Source: Adiantum capillus-veneris
Lineage: Eukaryota; Streptophyta; Polypodiopsida; Polypodiales; Pteridaceae
DNA length: 64,000 bases
Assembly (NCBI GenBank): GCA_014529385.2
Contig: CM043963.1
Span: 69,964,912-70,028,911 of the forward strand
Direction of reading: 5' to 3'
Shown in pieces: positions 21,511-33,325 of this stretch (its first letter is position 1; the number at the start of each line of letters is the position of its first letter). The notes under the pieces are model-generated. The model was not told where the DNA came from, ran no database searches, and saw only the letters and a list, made by a program, of their open reading frames with translations. Made by a program: the position numbers and the translations under genes.

Positions 21511-22747
21511 GGAACATGGATCGCGATCCATGTTCCCCAAACCCTAAAATCAGAGAAAATTGTTCAAGAATACCCACAGTTGGGAAGGAACAAAATTCTA
21601 TGACTGGTTTTTCAAAATGCACCCCAACATGGATTGCGATCCATTATCCTTTTTGCCAAAATCAGGGTAAAAGTGGCTCACTAGCTGGACAATGTACAAA
21701 TAGTACTGGTTTTGCAAAATGATCACAAGAAGTGCTCTTAAGATCATCAAATCCTCTAGGATTGCTACTTTCAGTTTGCAAATGGTCTTTTGGTCATTTT
21801 CATAGGAAAAAAAGGTGGGATTCCAAAGAAAAACTCATGAGGTCAAATGATGGGATGTCAGCAAGACCCATTAAAGAAAGGCTAAAGACAAAGTCCTAAC
21901 AAGTTTTCAAATTAATGCTAAAGTCAATTGGGAGACTTCACACTCTCCTCGGAGTCTATCAACAAGCAAATGTAACCTAAGGATGGTGGTAGAATTGAAA
22001 CTAAGCAAAGGTTTACTTGCAAAATGGTAAAAATTGCAGGATTCAATGTGTCTTCTCAAAAGGATTCAATGTCTGGTAGAATTTGCTAAGGAGCCAGGCA
22101 GAGCTATTAACTACAGACCAAAATCATTAGAAATCAAAACAATGATAGATCTCATGCAAAAAATGAGTCCAAAAATGGTTGCCAAAAACAAATATGGTCA
22201 AAACGGAAAAAACATGGCCATAAAATGGAAAAGGGGGCAAACTAAGGAAAAACATGTCCAAAATTGAAAATATGTCACCAATGTACTAGGAAAACCTATA
22301 GGAACAACTATGCACAAGAACTGTATCAAAATTCTGTCCAACATGGATCGCGATCCATGTACCTTTTTACCCAATATAAGTAAAAACCATGCCATATGAT
22401 TCAGTAAGTTCAAGAAAGCCAAGCCATGGAGTTTCAAGCCATTTGAATCCAAAAATCCACTTCAAAATGCCAAAAACCTCTAAGTCTGCAAAAGGTTTCC
22501 AAAATTTAGCCCAAGTGTCAAACCATTGATCAAAATCCCAAAAATTTTGGACCAAGGCATAATCTAGGCGAACCCTACCAGATGGTATCATCAGATTTCC
22601 AAAATGTTGCCCAACATGGATCGCGATCCATGTACCTTCAACCCTAAATCAAGAGAAAATTGCTCAGTAGCATCCCCATATGCCCAGGAATAACTTCCCA
22701 AAGTTAGAATTTCAAAATGCATCCCAACATGGATCACGATCCATGTT
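21511..22747. repeat. Family of five palindromes with core GGATCGCGATCC
   Basis: Five copies of ACATGGATCGCGATCCATGT or one-base variants occur at 21511-21536 (26-bp perfect version), 21628-21646, 22341-22360, 22614-22633 and 22728-22747. Most are embedded in a longer repeated context (AAAATGCATCCCAAC before, TTCCTTTTTGCCAAAAT after). Variants are TTGCGAT and TCACGAT, i.e. CpG to TpG/CpA changes. No protein is supported here. The core ATCGCGAT recurs in element C. Confidence 0.9.
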
Positions 22748-22923
22748 CCTTTTTGTCAAAATTCATCTGTTACATTACATTCTTGTGCCTATAGTAATCC
22801 TAGATGCATTGGTGAAATTTGGTCAAATTTGGAGTAGTTTTGACAAAGTTATGCTCATTTTTCATTTTAAGGTCGAATTTACACTTTCCGACAGTTTTGA
22901 TCATTGGCTAAACCTATTTTCAA

Positions 22924-24174
22924 TGCTAGAATTGACAACAGGATGCCTCGAAGGAAAGCACAAAGGGAGTGGAACGCGGCACCCTATGAGATAACCAATA
23001 TCTCATCCAATGAGAAAGCTCACATCACCGAACAGGTACTTGAAGCAATACCAGCGAACATCTTCATTGGAAGGTTTCAAGCAGCAGGACGGAGAAATTG
23101 TAAAGGCCACAATCTTTCCATAGGAAATGTGGACTTTGCACCAAAAGCCAAAAGCGCAAGCAGGGGGCAGGTGCCTACAGCTAGACAACTTCTTACGACT
23201 GCCTCCTTGGGGTACGGGAGCTCATGAGCTCATAAGTTCAATTCTGTACAATGGGGAAGCAACTCTAACAGACAAGGAGGTAAAGATCACAATGGAAATT
23301 GTCAATGAAGCCCTCCACCTGCCGCAAGGGACGCAGAATCTCTTGCATAAGACGAAGGCAATAGACAATGATGAATCCTTTTTGAAGCAACGAGGCCACA
23401 AGCTGACGTATCAAGACGTGATCTACTCTGAAACTGAACTTCCATTGTGCCTTATATCACAACATTTCAAGGTGCAGAAGCTGCCTAGATATACCGAACC
23501 TTTGTTGCACATGGCCGTGGTAATGGCAATGGACTTGGCTGAAGGCAGGGTGGTCAGTTGCGACTTTGGAAACTATCTTCTTGACACTATTGTGGAAGAA
23601 AACCTGAAGGGGAGTCAAAGAAGTAAAGCTTACATGAACGGGGGACCAATGCTCACACGTATAGCCTATCAGGCACTGGGGATTATCGAGGATCTACCAC
23701 CTGCAGAAGCGCAGATACATCTGATCCATAGATCTAAAAAAGCTGTAAGACCAGTGGCAGGACCTTCTACAAGGCCAAAACCAAAAGTCAAACACACGAG
23801 GCAAAGCGCACTGTTAAAGGATTCTGACAGCGAGAAGACCGAGTCAGATGCTCGGAGTATCCAGGAAGAAGGGTCCCTCCCAAGAGACACTCCTTCGGAG
23901 TACCAGTCTTCAGAGGAGGAGCAGGACATCCCATACACACTTGGATATACACGCTTGCTAAAGAAAGGTGCATGTGGCAGAGACTATTACCATTACACAT
24001 GCCAGGAGAACAATGGAAGAAGCTCAGGCATTGAGAGAAAGGCTCCGCCAACAAAAGCAAGATCAGAAACAAACCCAAGGAGCAGAAGTGGATAATGAGA
24101 AAGAAGAGGATGAAGCCGAAAATATTCCGTTGCTACGCAGGCAAACAATGGCTTTAGAAAGGATCAAGCAATAG
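22924..24174 (+). pseudogene. Unidentified transposon-type protein, N-terminal part
   Basis: A first frame begins MPRRKAQREWNAAPYEITNISSNEKAHITEQVLEAIP and shifts near 23200 into the frame of 23127-24095. This contains LISSILYNGEATLTDKEVKITMEIVNEALHLPQG, then HKLTYQDVIYSETELPLCLISQHFKVQ and EPLLHMAVVMAMDLAEG. The layout recalls the large plant transposon-associated proteins of unknown function, but I cannot name a family. An acidic/serine-rich tail (DSDSEKTESDARSIQEE) follows. It may be an accessory ORF of element A or the first ORF of another element. Confidence 0.55.
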
Positions 24175-24205
24175 AAGAGGTAGGAAGCTGAAGAAAAACG
24201 GGAGA

Positions 24206-25631
24206 TTGCCAGCGCCATGCGGCAGTGCATTCACAATGAACTCAAGCGAAAGATGGAGCAAAGGCAAAAAGAAGAATCAAAGAAGCCACTTGTCGATGAT
24301 CTCAAATCATCTAACGAATCTAATCGAAGCAAAAAAGAGGAAAGTCACTCGCAAGGAGAGGAACAACACAATACACATGACAAGCAAGGTCAAGACCTTG
24401 GTTCTCCCAAGGACGCTGAGGCACTTCCAGAGACTTCGAAAAAAGAGGAAGGAAAAATTGCAGCCTTGCCAGAACAAGGAGTGGAGGAAAAGTAGACGGA
24501 ACACAAAACGAATCAAGAAACGGAGTCCGCACAAACATAGCCCGCCACAACCTCTGCTGCTTCAAAAAATTCGAAACAAAGAGAAAAGCAAGCTGAGGTA
24601 GCTGAACAATCGGATCAGGGCCAAGATCAGGGCCAAAAAGGCCAGCATAGGCCAAGATCGCCACGCTCACAAGCGGCCATGGAGGAAGGAGCGGAGATAG
24701 TCCAATCCTTTGACATTGACGCTCACTTAGAGCATATCAAGCTACATTTTCAATGTCAAAGGGCTCTTTACAATCTTCAAAAACTGGAGTTAGAAGATAC
24801 CAAGAAGGAAGCATCTAAAACGGCAGCAGAGTCCTTGCAGCTAAAGCAACAAATAGAAGCACTAGAGAAGGCACAACTCCGGGCACAATCGGAGTTGAAA
24901 AGAGAACAGGAGAATTCAGCCTACTATTACAAGGAAGTGCAACAATTCAACGAGGTGAACTCCGCATTGCAGGTCGAGCAGCAACGTCTCGAGGAGGAGC
25001 TAACCAGAGAAAGAGACCAAAATGAGAAGCTACAAGGCTTGTATGTGCTGGTTAGTAGATCTCTGGCTCAGCTCTTGGCCATACAAGAGACCCCCTTCTT
25101 CTCAACGATGACTGCAAGATCTACCTCTTTCACTCAAGAAATCAAAGAGTTTAAAGAAGCCCTGAATCAAGAGAAATATGACAGACAGATCATGACGGCT
25201 GGTCATAGGGCCCTAAATAGGCCAAGGATGAAGAAATCAAAGATTTAAAAAGGCAATTGGCTGAGGCAAGAGGGGATTTAGCAACTCTGAGAGCAGATCA
25301 GATAAAATATAAGCAGGTCCCAAGGGACTTTGAGCAAGGAGGAGGATTCGAACAATCAACGTTTGAAGCTCATCAAATAGAGTTTCCCACTACCAGCACG
25401 GGAAAAGGAACGCAGGAATCTGCAGATCCAGCCACGACATCCACTTTGGAGTCAACAAGGGATGAAATTCAGCACTGGATCTCAGATGTTAAGGACCCTT
25501 CACACAAAGATTATATGCAATATGAGCTGAAGGTGCTGGAATCGGCTGCCCTCCTCATGATAACTCTAGATGAGGTAGTAAAGTCAAGGGCACGAGATGA
25601 TCGCACTGCCATTGATGCGGCAAGAAGTTAA
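24206..25631 (+). pseudogene. Coiled-coil part of the unidentified protein
   Basis: A Lys/Glu-rich region (24206-24601) leads into 24679-25248, which has long heptad-like stretches: YNLQKLELEDTKKEASKTAA, LKQQIEALEKAQLRAQSELK, LQVEQQRLEEELTRERDQNE. This is a strong coiled-coil prediction by eye. The next frame (25257-25631) continues with DEIQHWISDVKDPSHKDYMQYELKVLESAALL. No catalytic motif. It is probably a self-assembling structural part of one long protein with the neighbouring segments. Confidence 0.6.
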
Positions 25632-25647
25632 ATTATGGTAGCAAAAG

Positions 25648-26415
25648 ATGCTCCCCGAACTTGTACCAATCAGCAGAGGGGACTACAGAAAGGTTCCTGT
25701 TACGACCCTTCAGATTCAGACCATCATAGACAATCAACCCCTCTGGCAGAAAAAATGGCTTGATCAGCGACCAACTGATGAAACCTATTACAGGAACGCT
25801 CCCCAGCATCTCGGGATCGACCCCACTTACTGTCCCATCAACAGACGACGATTCTGGGACAATTTTTATATTTGGCAAAGCAAAAGACCGGCAGTGCTAA
25901 ACTACCCAGTAATCACAAAACCTCTCAATAACAACCCACCATCCGAGCAGTACATGGTTCAAACTCTAAAAGGAGTAATTAACATGATGAAGGAGATCCC
26001 AGATCTCGCTTGTCAAATGCTTCTAAAGATTGCCAAAATTCTCATCACATGCATTACAGCTTTTTGTGATATCAAAGCAGCAGAGCATCCCTGGCAAGTT
26101 TTTGTCGAAGGTACCCGGAGCATTTGCTAGAATATGGAGACAGAAATTCCCAAGCACGAATGTTATCATGGGATTGTATGCAAGAGTTATGTTTCTGCCC
26201 TTGCAGACCTTCGAAGAGGCTTTCATGAGACAAGCTTCTTCGAAGTGGACTCTTCCATATTCAATCCAATGACAAAAGATCTGCCAGCCCGCCACATCGC
26301 CTACCAAAGTACCCTCAGTAATAATCCCTTCAAAGAGCTGGCCACCAAAGTCGAGATTGAAGAAAGAGCTGAGAAATTCAGAAATCTCACTGCAACGCTC
26401 GAAAGAAGGCAGTAG
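25648..26415 (+). pseudogene. C-terminal part of the unidentified protein
   Basis: The segment reads MLPELVPISRGDYRKVPVTTL, TYCPINRRRFWDNFYIWQSKRPAVLNYPVITKP and, after a frame change near 26120, FARIWRQKFPSTNVIMG or ECYHGIVCKSYVSALADLRRG. It ends with EIEERAEKFRNLTATLERRQ and a stop at 26413-26415. No known domain recognised. The distinct aromatic and proline-rich composition suggests a folded domain. Confidence 0.5.
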
Positions 26416-27030
26416 ACATCTAGCACGAGGACGTGCAATGAGTACGAAGGGAAGAATTTTTGGTGAATACAAGCATATACAGACATATGCACATCAAACC
26501 CGGTAAACAATCTATTTTTTCAAAGAAAGCCATGTAATTCAGCTTAGGATGAGTTGTAACCGTGATGTAATTACACAATACCCTCTCTACTTCTCTAAGT
26601 CTACACCCTTGTAAGAGGCCAGATGGCCGTGGGAAAGCCTCCTTAACTTTTAAAGTCAAATCCCTTAGTTTTGAGGGGAGAATTATCTAGCTTGAAGAAT
26701 CAAAAACGTGCACTATGGAGGCCTCTTACTACTACAAATTGTAATCTTCTTTTCTCCTGAACTGGTAATCAGAATTCATTTCCCAATAGCACATTGCAAT
26801 CCTTGTCTCTTGCTCTACAATCTAAGTGTGATCATTTTCAATTCTACCGTGATTCACGACGTATTTTTTGTGAGCTAAATGCATTGATTTGGAGGTTAAA
26901 ATGGTTGTTTTTTGATGTTTTGACCATGGATAAGTGTTTCCATGCTTAAGGAGGACCTTTCCGAGTACTTCTTTTCAGTTGTTTGCACATTTTTTGTGAT
27001 GGATTGTGATTTATGTACCTTCCCAGATGG
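26416..27030 (+). other. Non-coding stretch, nothing recognised
   Basis: AT-rich with no supported ORF. It lies between the end of the long accessory protein and the 200-bp tandem repeat. It may be 3' UTR or LTR sequence. Confidence 0.4.
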
Positions 27031-27430
27031 TGACGGAACTTGGTAGGATTGAGCCCTTAAGTGTTGTGGTACCTCTCCTTAAGTTTCGTTGCATTCCGGA
27101 TTTGTTTGGATGTTGAAAAGGCATGATGACCTGGAGTGGTGAGATTGGACGCATACTGATTGTCTGACTAGGAAGTGGTTGATTTTCTTTTGTCGTAGAA
27201 CGAGTAGCTCCCTGAGTTCACTTTGATGAGTGACGGAACTTGGTAGGATTGAGCCCTTAAGTGTTGTGATACCTCTCCTTAAGTTTCGTTGCATTCCGGA
27301 TTTATTTGGATGTTGAAAAGGCGTGATGACCTGGAGTGGTGAGATTGGACGCATACTGATTGTCTGACTAGGAAGTGGTTGATTTTCTTTTGTCGTAGAA
27401 CGAGTAGCCCCCTGAGTTCACTTTGATGAG
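27031..27430 (+). repeat. Two tandem copies of a 200-bp unit
   Basis: Copies 27031-27230 and 27231-27430 both begin TGACGGAACTTGG and end CTTTGATGAG. They differ at only a few sites (for example GTGGTACC/GTGATACC, GGCATGATG/GGCGTGATG). The second copy ends exactly where the LTR of element C starts (27431). Confidence 0.95.
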
Positions 27431-28911
27431 TGTTAACTGAGTCAATGTCAATTAACAGAAGCTGCTAAAGACCAAAGATGTACGGATGTACATTAAAGAT
27501 CAAAGTGAAGAAGCAGTAAAGATTGGAGTCACACATTTATCACACGTTTTCCCAAAATGATCACGTATTTTAAATTCTCGATTTATTTCAAGCCATTGTA
27601 ATATTTTAATGTGTTAGGGGCTCAATGGGAGTTCCAAGTTGTAAAGAACAGGTCAGTTAACTGTGCCTAGGTTGCAGATACAATAAGTGTGGAGCCTTAA
27701 AGGTCTTGGACGCCGGACATTACACATTTTAGACCTTGGCTAAGGTATAAAGGCCAACTTTGTAAATATTTTATTAAGTTTTTGGATAAGAAATAGACAG
27801 CGTGAGATAACGGCACTCACTTCTCTCCTTCTTGCGCTTCCTACTCCCTCCTCGGTTGTCACATTGCGAATGCGTTTGCTGCATTGCAACCGCAGGTAAG
27901 AGCTCTACGCATTGACGTAAGCCATTCACAGTATTTCGTAGCTTTTTGCGTCGCCGACCCGTGGCCTAATTTCATCATAACTAGGAATTTACATGTTCAA
28001 ATCAAAAACTAAGCATATGCGGGATATTGGGACATCATTGCTAAGCATTTAGATGCATTCTGGGTCAAAAACGACTAGGTCAAAAATCCACTACTGTTAA
28101 TAATCGCGATTTTGAAACTTGACCTAAAGTGGGATTTGAGGCCATAGGCATGTGTGCTTAGGTCTTGTAAATGTTATAGAATTGATATTTTATTATCTAT
28201 TGCAGCTGACAGGTGGCAAAAGCATCACCAGATAATGGATTATGCAGAAAGATGTTACATTTTATGTATATTTGATTATTCAAGTGCTCTTTATGAGCTT
28301 TGGCCAATTATGTCCGGCTGGCCAGTTTGACCATTCAAGAAATCTATATAACAAATACGTGCAAGAGGAAAATGGACACTCTTGCACGGGGGGAGATTGC
28401 ACCCAGTGTCTGTGTATTCTTCTCTCCTCTCCTCTCTTCTCGTAGCACTCCATTCTAGGAGGTGCGTCTGCACGCACCCTATTGCTCTCTCTCGCACTCT
28501 GTCTCTCTCTGTTCATGTATCTCGCGATTATGCGTCTATGTAGTTGCCAGGTATGTCGATTAGTCTGTTTTATGGTTTGTAGTATGATATTTCGGGTATT
28601 TTGCAAGGAACTCCATGCCTCCGGTTAGAGCAGTAAACTTGTCCTAGAAGTTTCGTTACGTTTGGATGTCATTTGATGCTGTAACGGATGTGATTTGCTT
28701 GTCGATGAGCAATTGGCTTTTGGTGATTTCAGTCACTTTAGTGTAGCTTGAGTTAGATGCGAGTTGTTAGTTTTTTTCCAAGAGATTGACAACCTCTTGT
28801 AGCCTCTATGCACTAGTCGAGTCAGCTTCATCCCATGGTTTGACAAATTAATCGTGGTTCTCGCTAATACTGCAATAAGATAGGATGGTGAGGTTAGACA
28901 TGAGTCCCACA
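27431..28911 (+). repeat. Element C 5' LTR, containing a solo-LTR insertion
   Basis: It starts TGTTAACTGAG and ends GTCCCACA, directly before the PBS. A TATA box TATAAAG is at 27745-27751. Without the 461-bp insertion at 28172-28632 and its duplication, the native length is about 1015 bp. The palindromic half-core AATAATCGCGATT is at 28099-28111. Confidence 0.92.
28172..28632. mobile_element. Solo LTR (461 bp) inserted in the 5' LTR of C
   Basis: Compared with the 3' LTR of C, which reads GGTCTTGTAAACTTGTCC without interruption, the 5' LTR has 461 extra bases that begin TGTTATAG and end AGAGCA. GTAAA is duplicated on both sides (28167-28171 and 28633-28637). TG...CA ends with a 5-bp duplication and no internal domain are the marks of a solo LTR (or a very small LTR element). 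A TATATAA string lies at 28346-28352. Confidence 0.85.
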
Positions 28912-28913
28912 TT

Positions 28914-28931
28914 TGGCGCCGTTGCCGGGGA
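28914..28931 (+). other. Element C primer-binding site
   Basis: TGGCGCCGTTGCCGGGGA, two bases after the LTR. The same wording is common as PBS in plant gypsy elements (for example Athila-like ones) and pairs with a tRNA 3' end; I recall tRNA-Asp but could not check. Confidence 0.88.
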
Positions 28932-31589
28932 CGAATAGACCTAAACTAGAGAAAACACGAGCGTCTTGTGTAATTGTCCATTAACTTCCTCTAGGTTCAC
29001 CTAGAGTAAAACTTTCTTTTTAGAAACCGCATAGCTTAAGATTGTCGTCTTTTGCTGTGTAGAGGTAGCTTGGAGGTAAGTTGTACTTGCTGAGTGCCTT
29101 TAGGATGGTAGGATTGTAGATTTAGATTAGGATTTGGAGAATGATTGAAAGGCGAGACAAGTCTTGATATCAATGCTCAAAAAACCATAAAAAACAAGAA
29201 AACAAGTGTTTGTGGACACTTTCCACAACCCCATTGCATGAGAATCTAGGAGTAGGGTAAGTAGAATCCAAGGTGAGATCTCAAATCATTGCTAACTCCA
29301 AACGAATCATCTGTGAGTTGTTTGTAAAGTTACAGAGTTTCAAATCTACGACTAGAAATAGCACGAAAAGACTCTAAACCAATCAATTCAACTGGATAGT
29401 AAGCCTAAAAGTTGTATGAACCAGTGGGTAAGCTCAAGGACACTTTGAGGTAAAATTTTCAAGAGTTGGCCAAAACTCAGATTATTTACTTTTTCTTGAC
29501 ATTTTTGGCCAAATTAAGTTTTGACTTGATTCATAGGCTCAAAATAGATCATGAAAAGACTGTCCAGTGAAAAAGTTCAAAAAAGTGTCAGTTTTGGGCC
29601 TAAAGTTAATAATCACGATTATGAGCTTTCAGCTCAGATTTGACCAAGGTTCATACCATTGACTCCTTGCATGTATACAAACAACTTTTGTAAAGGCCCA
29701 AAGGATTTGGATCACCAAACTGGCAAAAAACTAAAGTTTGTACTGACTTTTTGAGTCTTGAGTGTAAATTGGACAAAAATTTGTCTAAACTTGATGAAAC
29801 TTGATTCATTGGCTTATATTGATGTGATAAACATGTGTATATGCTCAGTTGATCAAAAAGATGAGAAAAGTTGCCAGTTGTAAATAATTGCGATTATTTA
29901 CATCCGCCCCATTTTTCAACTTTTTTTACCAAGTCAGCATACCACTAGTTTTACCATGTTGTAATAAGACCACAAATCAAATTTGGTAAGATTTGGATCA
30001 TTGGATTGAAAATTGTGACCAAATTTGCAAAGTCAGTCTGCGGACAGAAAACTGATAACCATTTGACCAAAAATAGTCCAAACTTGATAAAACTTGGCTA
30101 GAGACCTTAACTTGAGGTGCTTAACAGATCTGTGTCAAGATTGGAACAAAAACTTGCAAAAATTTAGCATAAGTAAATAATCGCGGTTATTTATATTTGC
30201 TCCAAAAATTGACAATCTTGCATATTTGGGCATACCACAAGGTCAAGCATAGCAAGTAGACCCCACAAATCTAATTTGGTGAAATTTGGATCACAAAAGT
30301 GAGACTTAAGCCATATTCTTAAAATCAGAGTCTGCGGACACGAAACAGTTGATAAACTTGATGAATCTTGTCCAAATTAAGTTTTAACTTGATTCATAGG
30401 CTCAAAAGAGATCATAAAAAGACTTTTTAGGGAAAAAGTTGAAAAAAGTTGTCATTTTAGGTCAAAAGTTAATAATCACGATTATGATATTTTGGCTCAA
30501 AACTGATCAAGATTGATACCATAGACTCATAGCATAATTGAAAACATATTTTGTGAAGGCTCATGAAGTTTGGATCACAAAACACACCAAAACCTTGATA
30601 AAAACTAAAATCTGCACTGAATGTCGAGAACTTGAGTGTGACTTGGTAAATCTTGTTCAAATCCAGTGAAACTTGACTCATAGGCTTATCTTGATGCGTT
30701 AGACAAGTGTACATGCTCAGATGACCAAAAATCACCAAAAGTAAATAATCGCGATTATTTACTTTTGAAAAAAAAGTTCAAAAAAAAATCTGGAGTAAAT
30801 AATCGCGATTATTTACTTTTGGTCCAGAATTGAGAAATTTTGCACAACTGAGTATACCACAGGGTCAAGCACATCAAGTAGACTCCACAAATAAAATTTG
30901 GTGAAATTTGAATCACAAAATTGAGAATTAAGCCAGATTCTTGGAATCAGAGTCTGCAAACACTAAACAATTGATAACTTGGACAAATCTTGATCAAACT
31001 CAACCAAACTTGTCCACAGACCACAAAAAGGTAAATACTTGGCAAAACAAGCCTGATAAAAGTAAATAATTGGGATTATTTAGTTTTGAACCCTAGAAAC
31101 AAGAGTTTGGACTTTTGAGCTTGTACAGTGCTAGAACAACATAATACAAGGCCACTGGTCAATTTTGGGTTCCATCGAATCCAAATTGGTACCTCTTAAC
31201 TCAGTTTCAAGTTGCAGATTAGTCGTTTAGCTCCTTGCAAGGGTAGAATTTGGAAATCTCAATTGCTGACTCACTTAGCTCAGATTGAAGAACCAGGTTG
31301 CAGGCAAAGAATTGGGAGCTTGACAAGAGCTGAATTCAAGTCAAGTGGAAAAAAACGGATAACAATCTAATCTGCAGGCTAGGTTATTCAAGGCCTAGAT
31401 TTTCATCATTTCAAAGATTGCAATCAATTCTAACACTTTTAAGCTAGAGTTAATCAACTCTTGTGAGTCTAAGAGAAATCAACTGCCAAAAGTACTTTGG
31501 CAAAAGCAGATTTATCAAACTTGAGAAAAAAAAAATTGCTAATCAATACCAAAGTCTGCCAGGAGACAGTTTTTACAGAATCAGTCGAC
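28932..31589 (+). other. Element C leader with AATAATCGCGATTATT palindromes
   Basis: A 2.6-kb AT-rich leader without a supported ORF. Palindromes occur at 29607-29623, 29881-29900, 30174-30193, 30470-30486, 30741-30762, 30794-30815 and 31062-31083. Two are perfect GTAAATAATCGCGATTATTT-type copies only 53 bp apart. The others differ by C/T or G/A changes in the central CpG positions. The sequence between them also repeats loosely (GATCACAAAACTTGG-like, AAACTTGACTCATAGGCTT-like), so the leader probably grew by duplication of a unit of about 300 bp. Confidence 0.85.
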
Positions 31590-32339
31590 ATGGACTCATC
31601 TCGAGCTGAGAGTTCAAGTAAAATAGAGCAATCCAGTAGTAGTGCTAACACAGGTACAAGTGCAACATAGCAGATTTTACAGCTTTATGGCTACAATGGA
31701 GATAAAGTCTTATATACAGATTCAAAAGGCCATAGATACTTGATGAATAGCAAAAGCAGCACAGGAGCCAGGTTCCAATTGATGAGAGTAAAACCAGATT
31801 CAGAGAACTCCCAGATGTTCATAGACTTCAGTGGAGCCAGGTATTGCAAGCTTAAAAACAAAGTGCAGATAGAGGTGCAAAAAATCAACCCAAGTGGTTA
31901 TCTAGAAATTTGCACAAGCCAGCAAAGCACACATTTGGTGCATATGCAATCAGGGTCATTGTACATGGATTACAGTGGTCAGATCTACAATCGAGAGCCA
32001 GTAATGCAAAATCCAACAGATCAACCAATAGAAGCCAGTCTAATTGGAGAACCAAGCCAAAGACGGTACAAAGTTCTGCAAGATGAAGCATTCTACAGCT
32101 TGATGCTCAGTGTTCTAAAAGAAGATACCGACAAATTGGCAAGCATAGAAGCAGAAACTTCTCAGCATGAGCTTGACATAAAAGAGCCAATTGAAATACC
32201 ACCAGTCATGGCGTATTGCTCAAATTGTGGACGAAAAGGTGGACATTATTCTGAAGATTGTCCAAGAAATCTTGACAACAGGGATACATCAACTGCCAAG
32301 CAGGCACAAAGCAAGCTGGAAATGCGAATCTCGTTGTAA
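31590..32339 (+). pseudogene. Element C gag-like ORF with Y-x-D repeats and zinc knuckle
   Basis: ATG 31590 begins MDSSRAESSS; a TAG at 31668-31670 interrupts the frame. Three repeat units follow: VLYTDSKGHRY, MFIDFSGARY and LYMDYSGQIY, each a hydrophobic-aromatic-x-D-x-x-G-x-x-Y motif. Near the end, CSNCGRKGGHYSEDC resembles a zinc knuckle with five rather than four residues before the His. This suggests an RNA-binding gag-like protein with an unfamiliar repeated fold at its N-terminus. The stop at 32337-32339 is followed by a frame change. Confidence 0.7.
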
Positions 32340-32341
32340 GT

Positions 32342-33325
32342 GCATTTAACTCATCACTTTTAATGCAATCAGATGATTTTGCATTACCATTAGAAGCACC
32401 AGTAACAACACTGCAAGTTCAAAATCAGCATAAGAATGCACAGGCACCCGAAAAGTTTAAAATTGATTCTTTGAACAACAAATTCTTGCATGAATTTAGT
32501 AAAGGTGTCCAGATATCACCGAAGGTTGAAAAGATTGTTAGGTTTGCAAATGATTTTGCATCCACTGCCACAAGTGTGCAATCATTCACTAGTCTAAGGG
32601 ACACATCAGACAGAATGATGTTAGCTTTATATGGTACACATAATTCATATGCACACTATGTGGACCAAAAAGGGCAACTGTACAAAAAGGATCAACCAGT
32701 GTTTGAACGGCCCACATACCAGCTCATAGAAGTGCGTCCAGTGGATAGATCAGAAAGGATGGTTCATTTCAGAGGAAATAATCTATTATAGCCCATCCTC
32801 TCTAGAGCTGAAGGATATTACCCGAGTGAACCCAGAAATCTGTTCAGAGCCTTAGAAATCAAGCTTCAATGTTGTGACCAAACGAGCATATACTTTGACC
32901 AAAATAGTCGTAGATATAGACCAGAGTCTAGCATTTATGATGCCTTGGGTCCTGAAACCACAGAAGCTCATATCATAGGAGACCCATGGGATAGGCATTA
33001 TCAGGGCAAAGATAATGCTATCTACAGCTTAACTTGGAAAATAACTTGTCATATTTCAAGGAGATACATAGGAAACTATGTTGAAGGTTTACAGATGCCA
33101 AACATCAACAGTGCTACCCAAAGTGTACCTTCACAATCCCAAAAGGTGAGACTCAACCAGAGCCAGACAGTTTTGATCTCTCACAATGAAGCAGGCTATA
33201 GTGATCACCCTAGGAAGGGGGGAGTTGCAAATTCATCAAGCTCAGCTCTAGTACTAGAAAATTCTACACCAGTTAGAAGCCCAAGAACTTCTAGCCAACA
33301 GACCCCTTCAAAGAAAAACCATTGA
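32342..33325 (+). pseudogene. Element C middle ORF with further Y-x-D repeats
   Basis: The frame that includes 32363-32791 and 32945-33325, with a TAG at 32789-32791. It contains HYVDQKGQLYKKDQPVFERP and SIYFDQNSRRYRPE, both followed by an ...IEVRP or ...HIIGDP strand and a second tyrosine segment (RHYQGKDNAIYSL, compare RRYKVLQDEAFYSL in the preceding ORF). The repeat therefore seems to have a two-part structure. No known family. It probably belongs to one polyprotein with its neighbours. Confidence 0.6.

Noticed and set aside
21511-22747. CRISPR-like array from the repeated palindromes
   Set aside because: Spacing is irregular (about 100-700 bp), repeats are dispersed inside a longer decayed repeat, and the context is a plant retroelement.
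20599-27430. Treating the whole stretch as one very long LTR of element A
   Set aside because: No matching copy is in the window and it contains a long protein-coding region, which is unlikely for an LTR; left unresolved.
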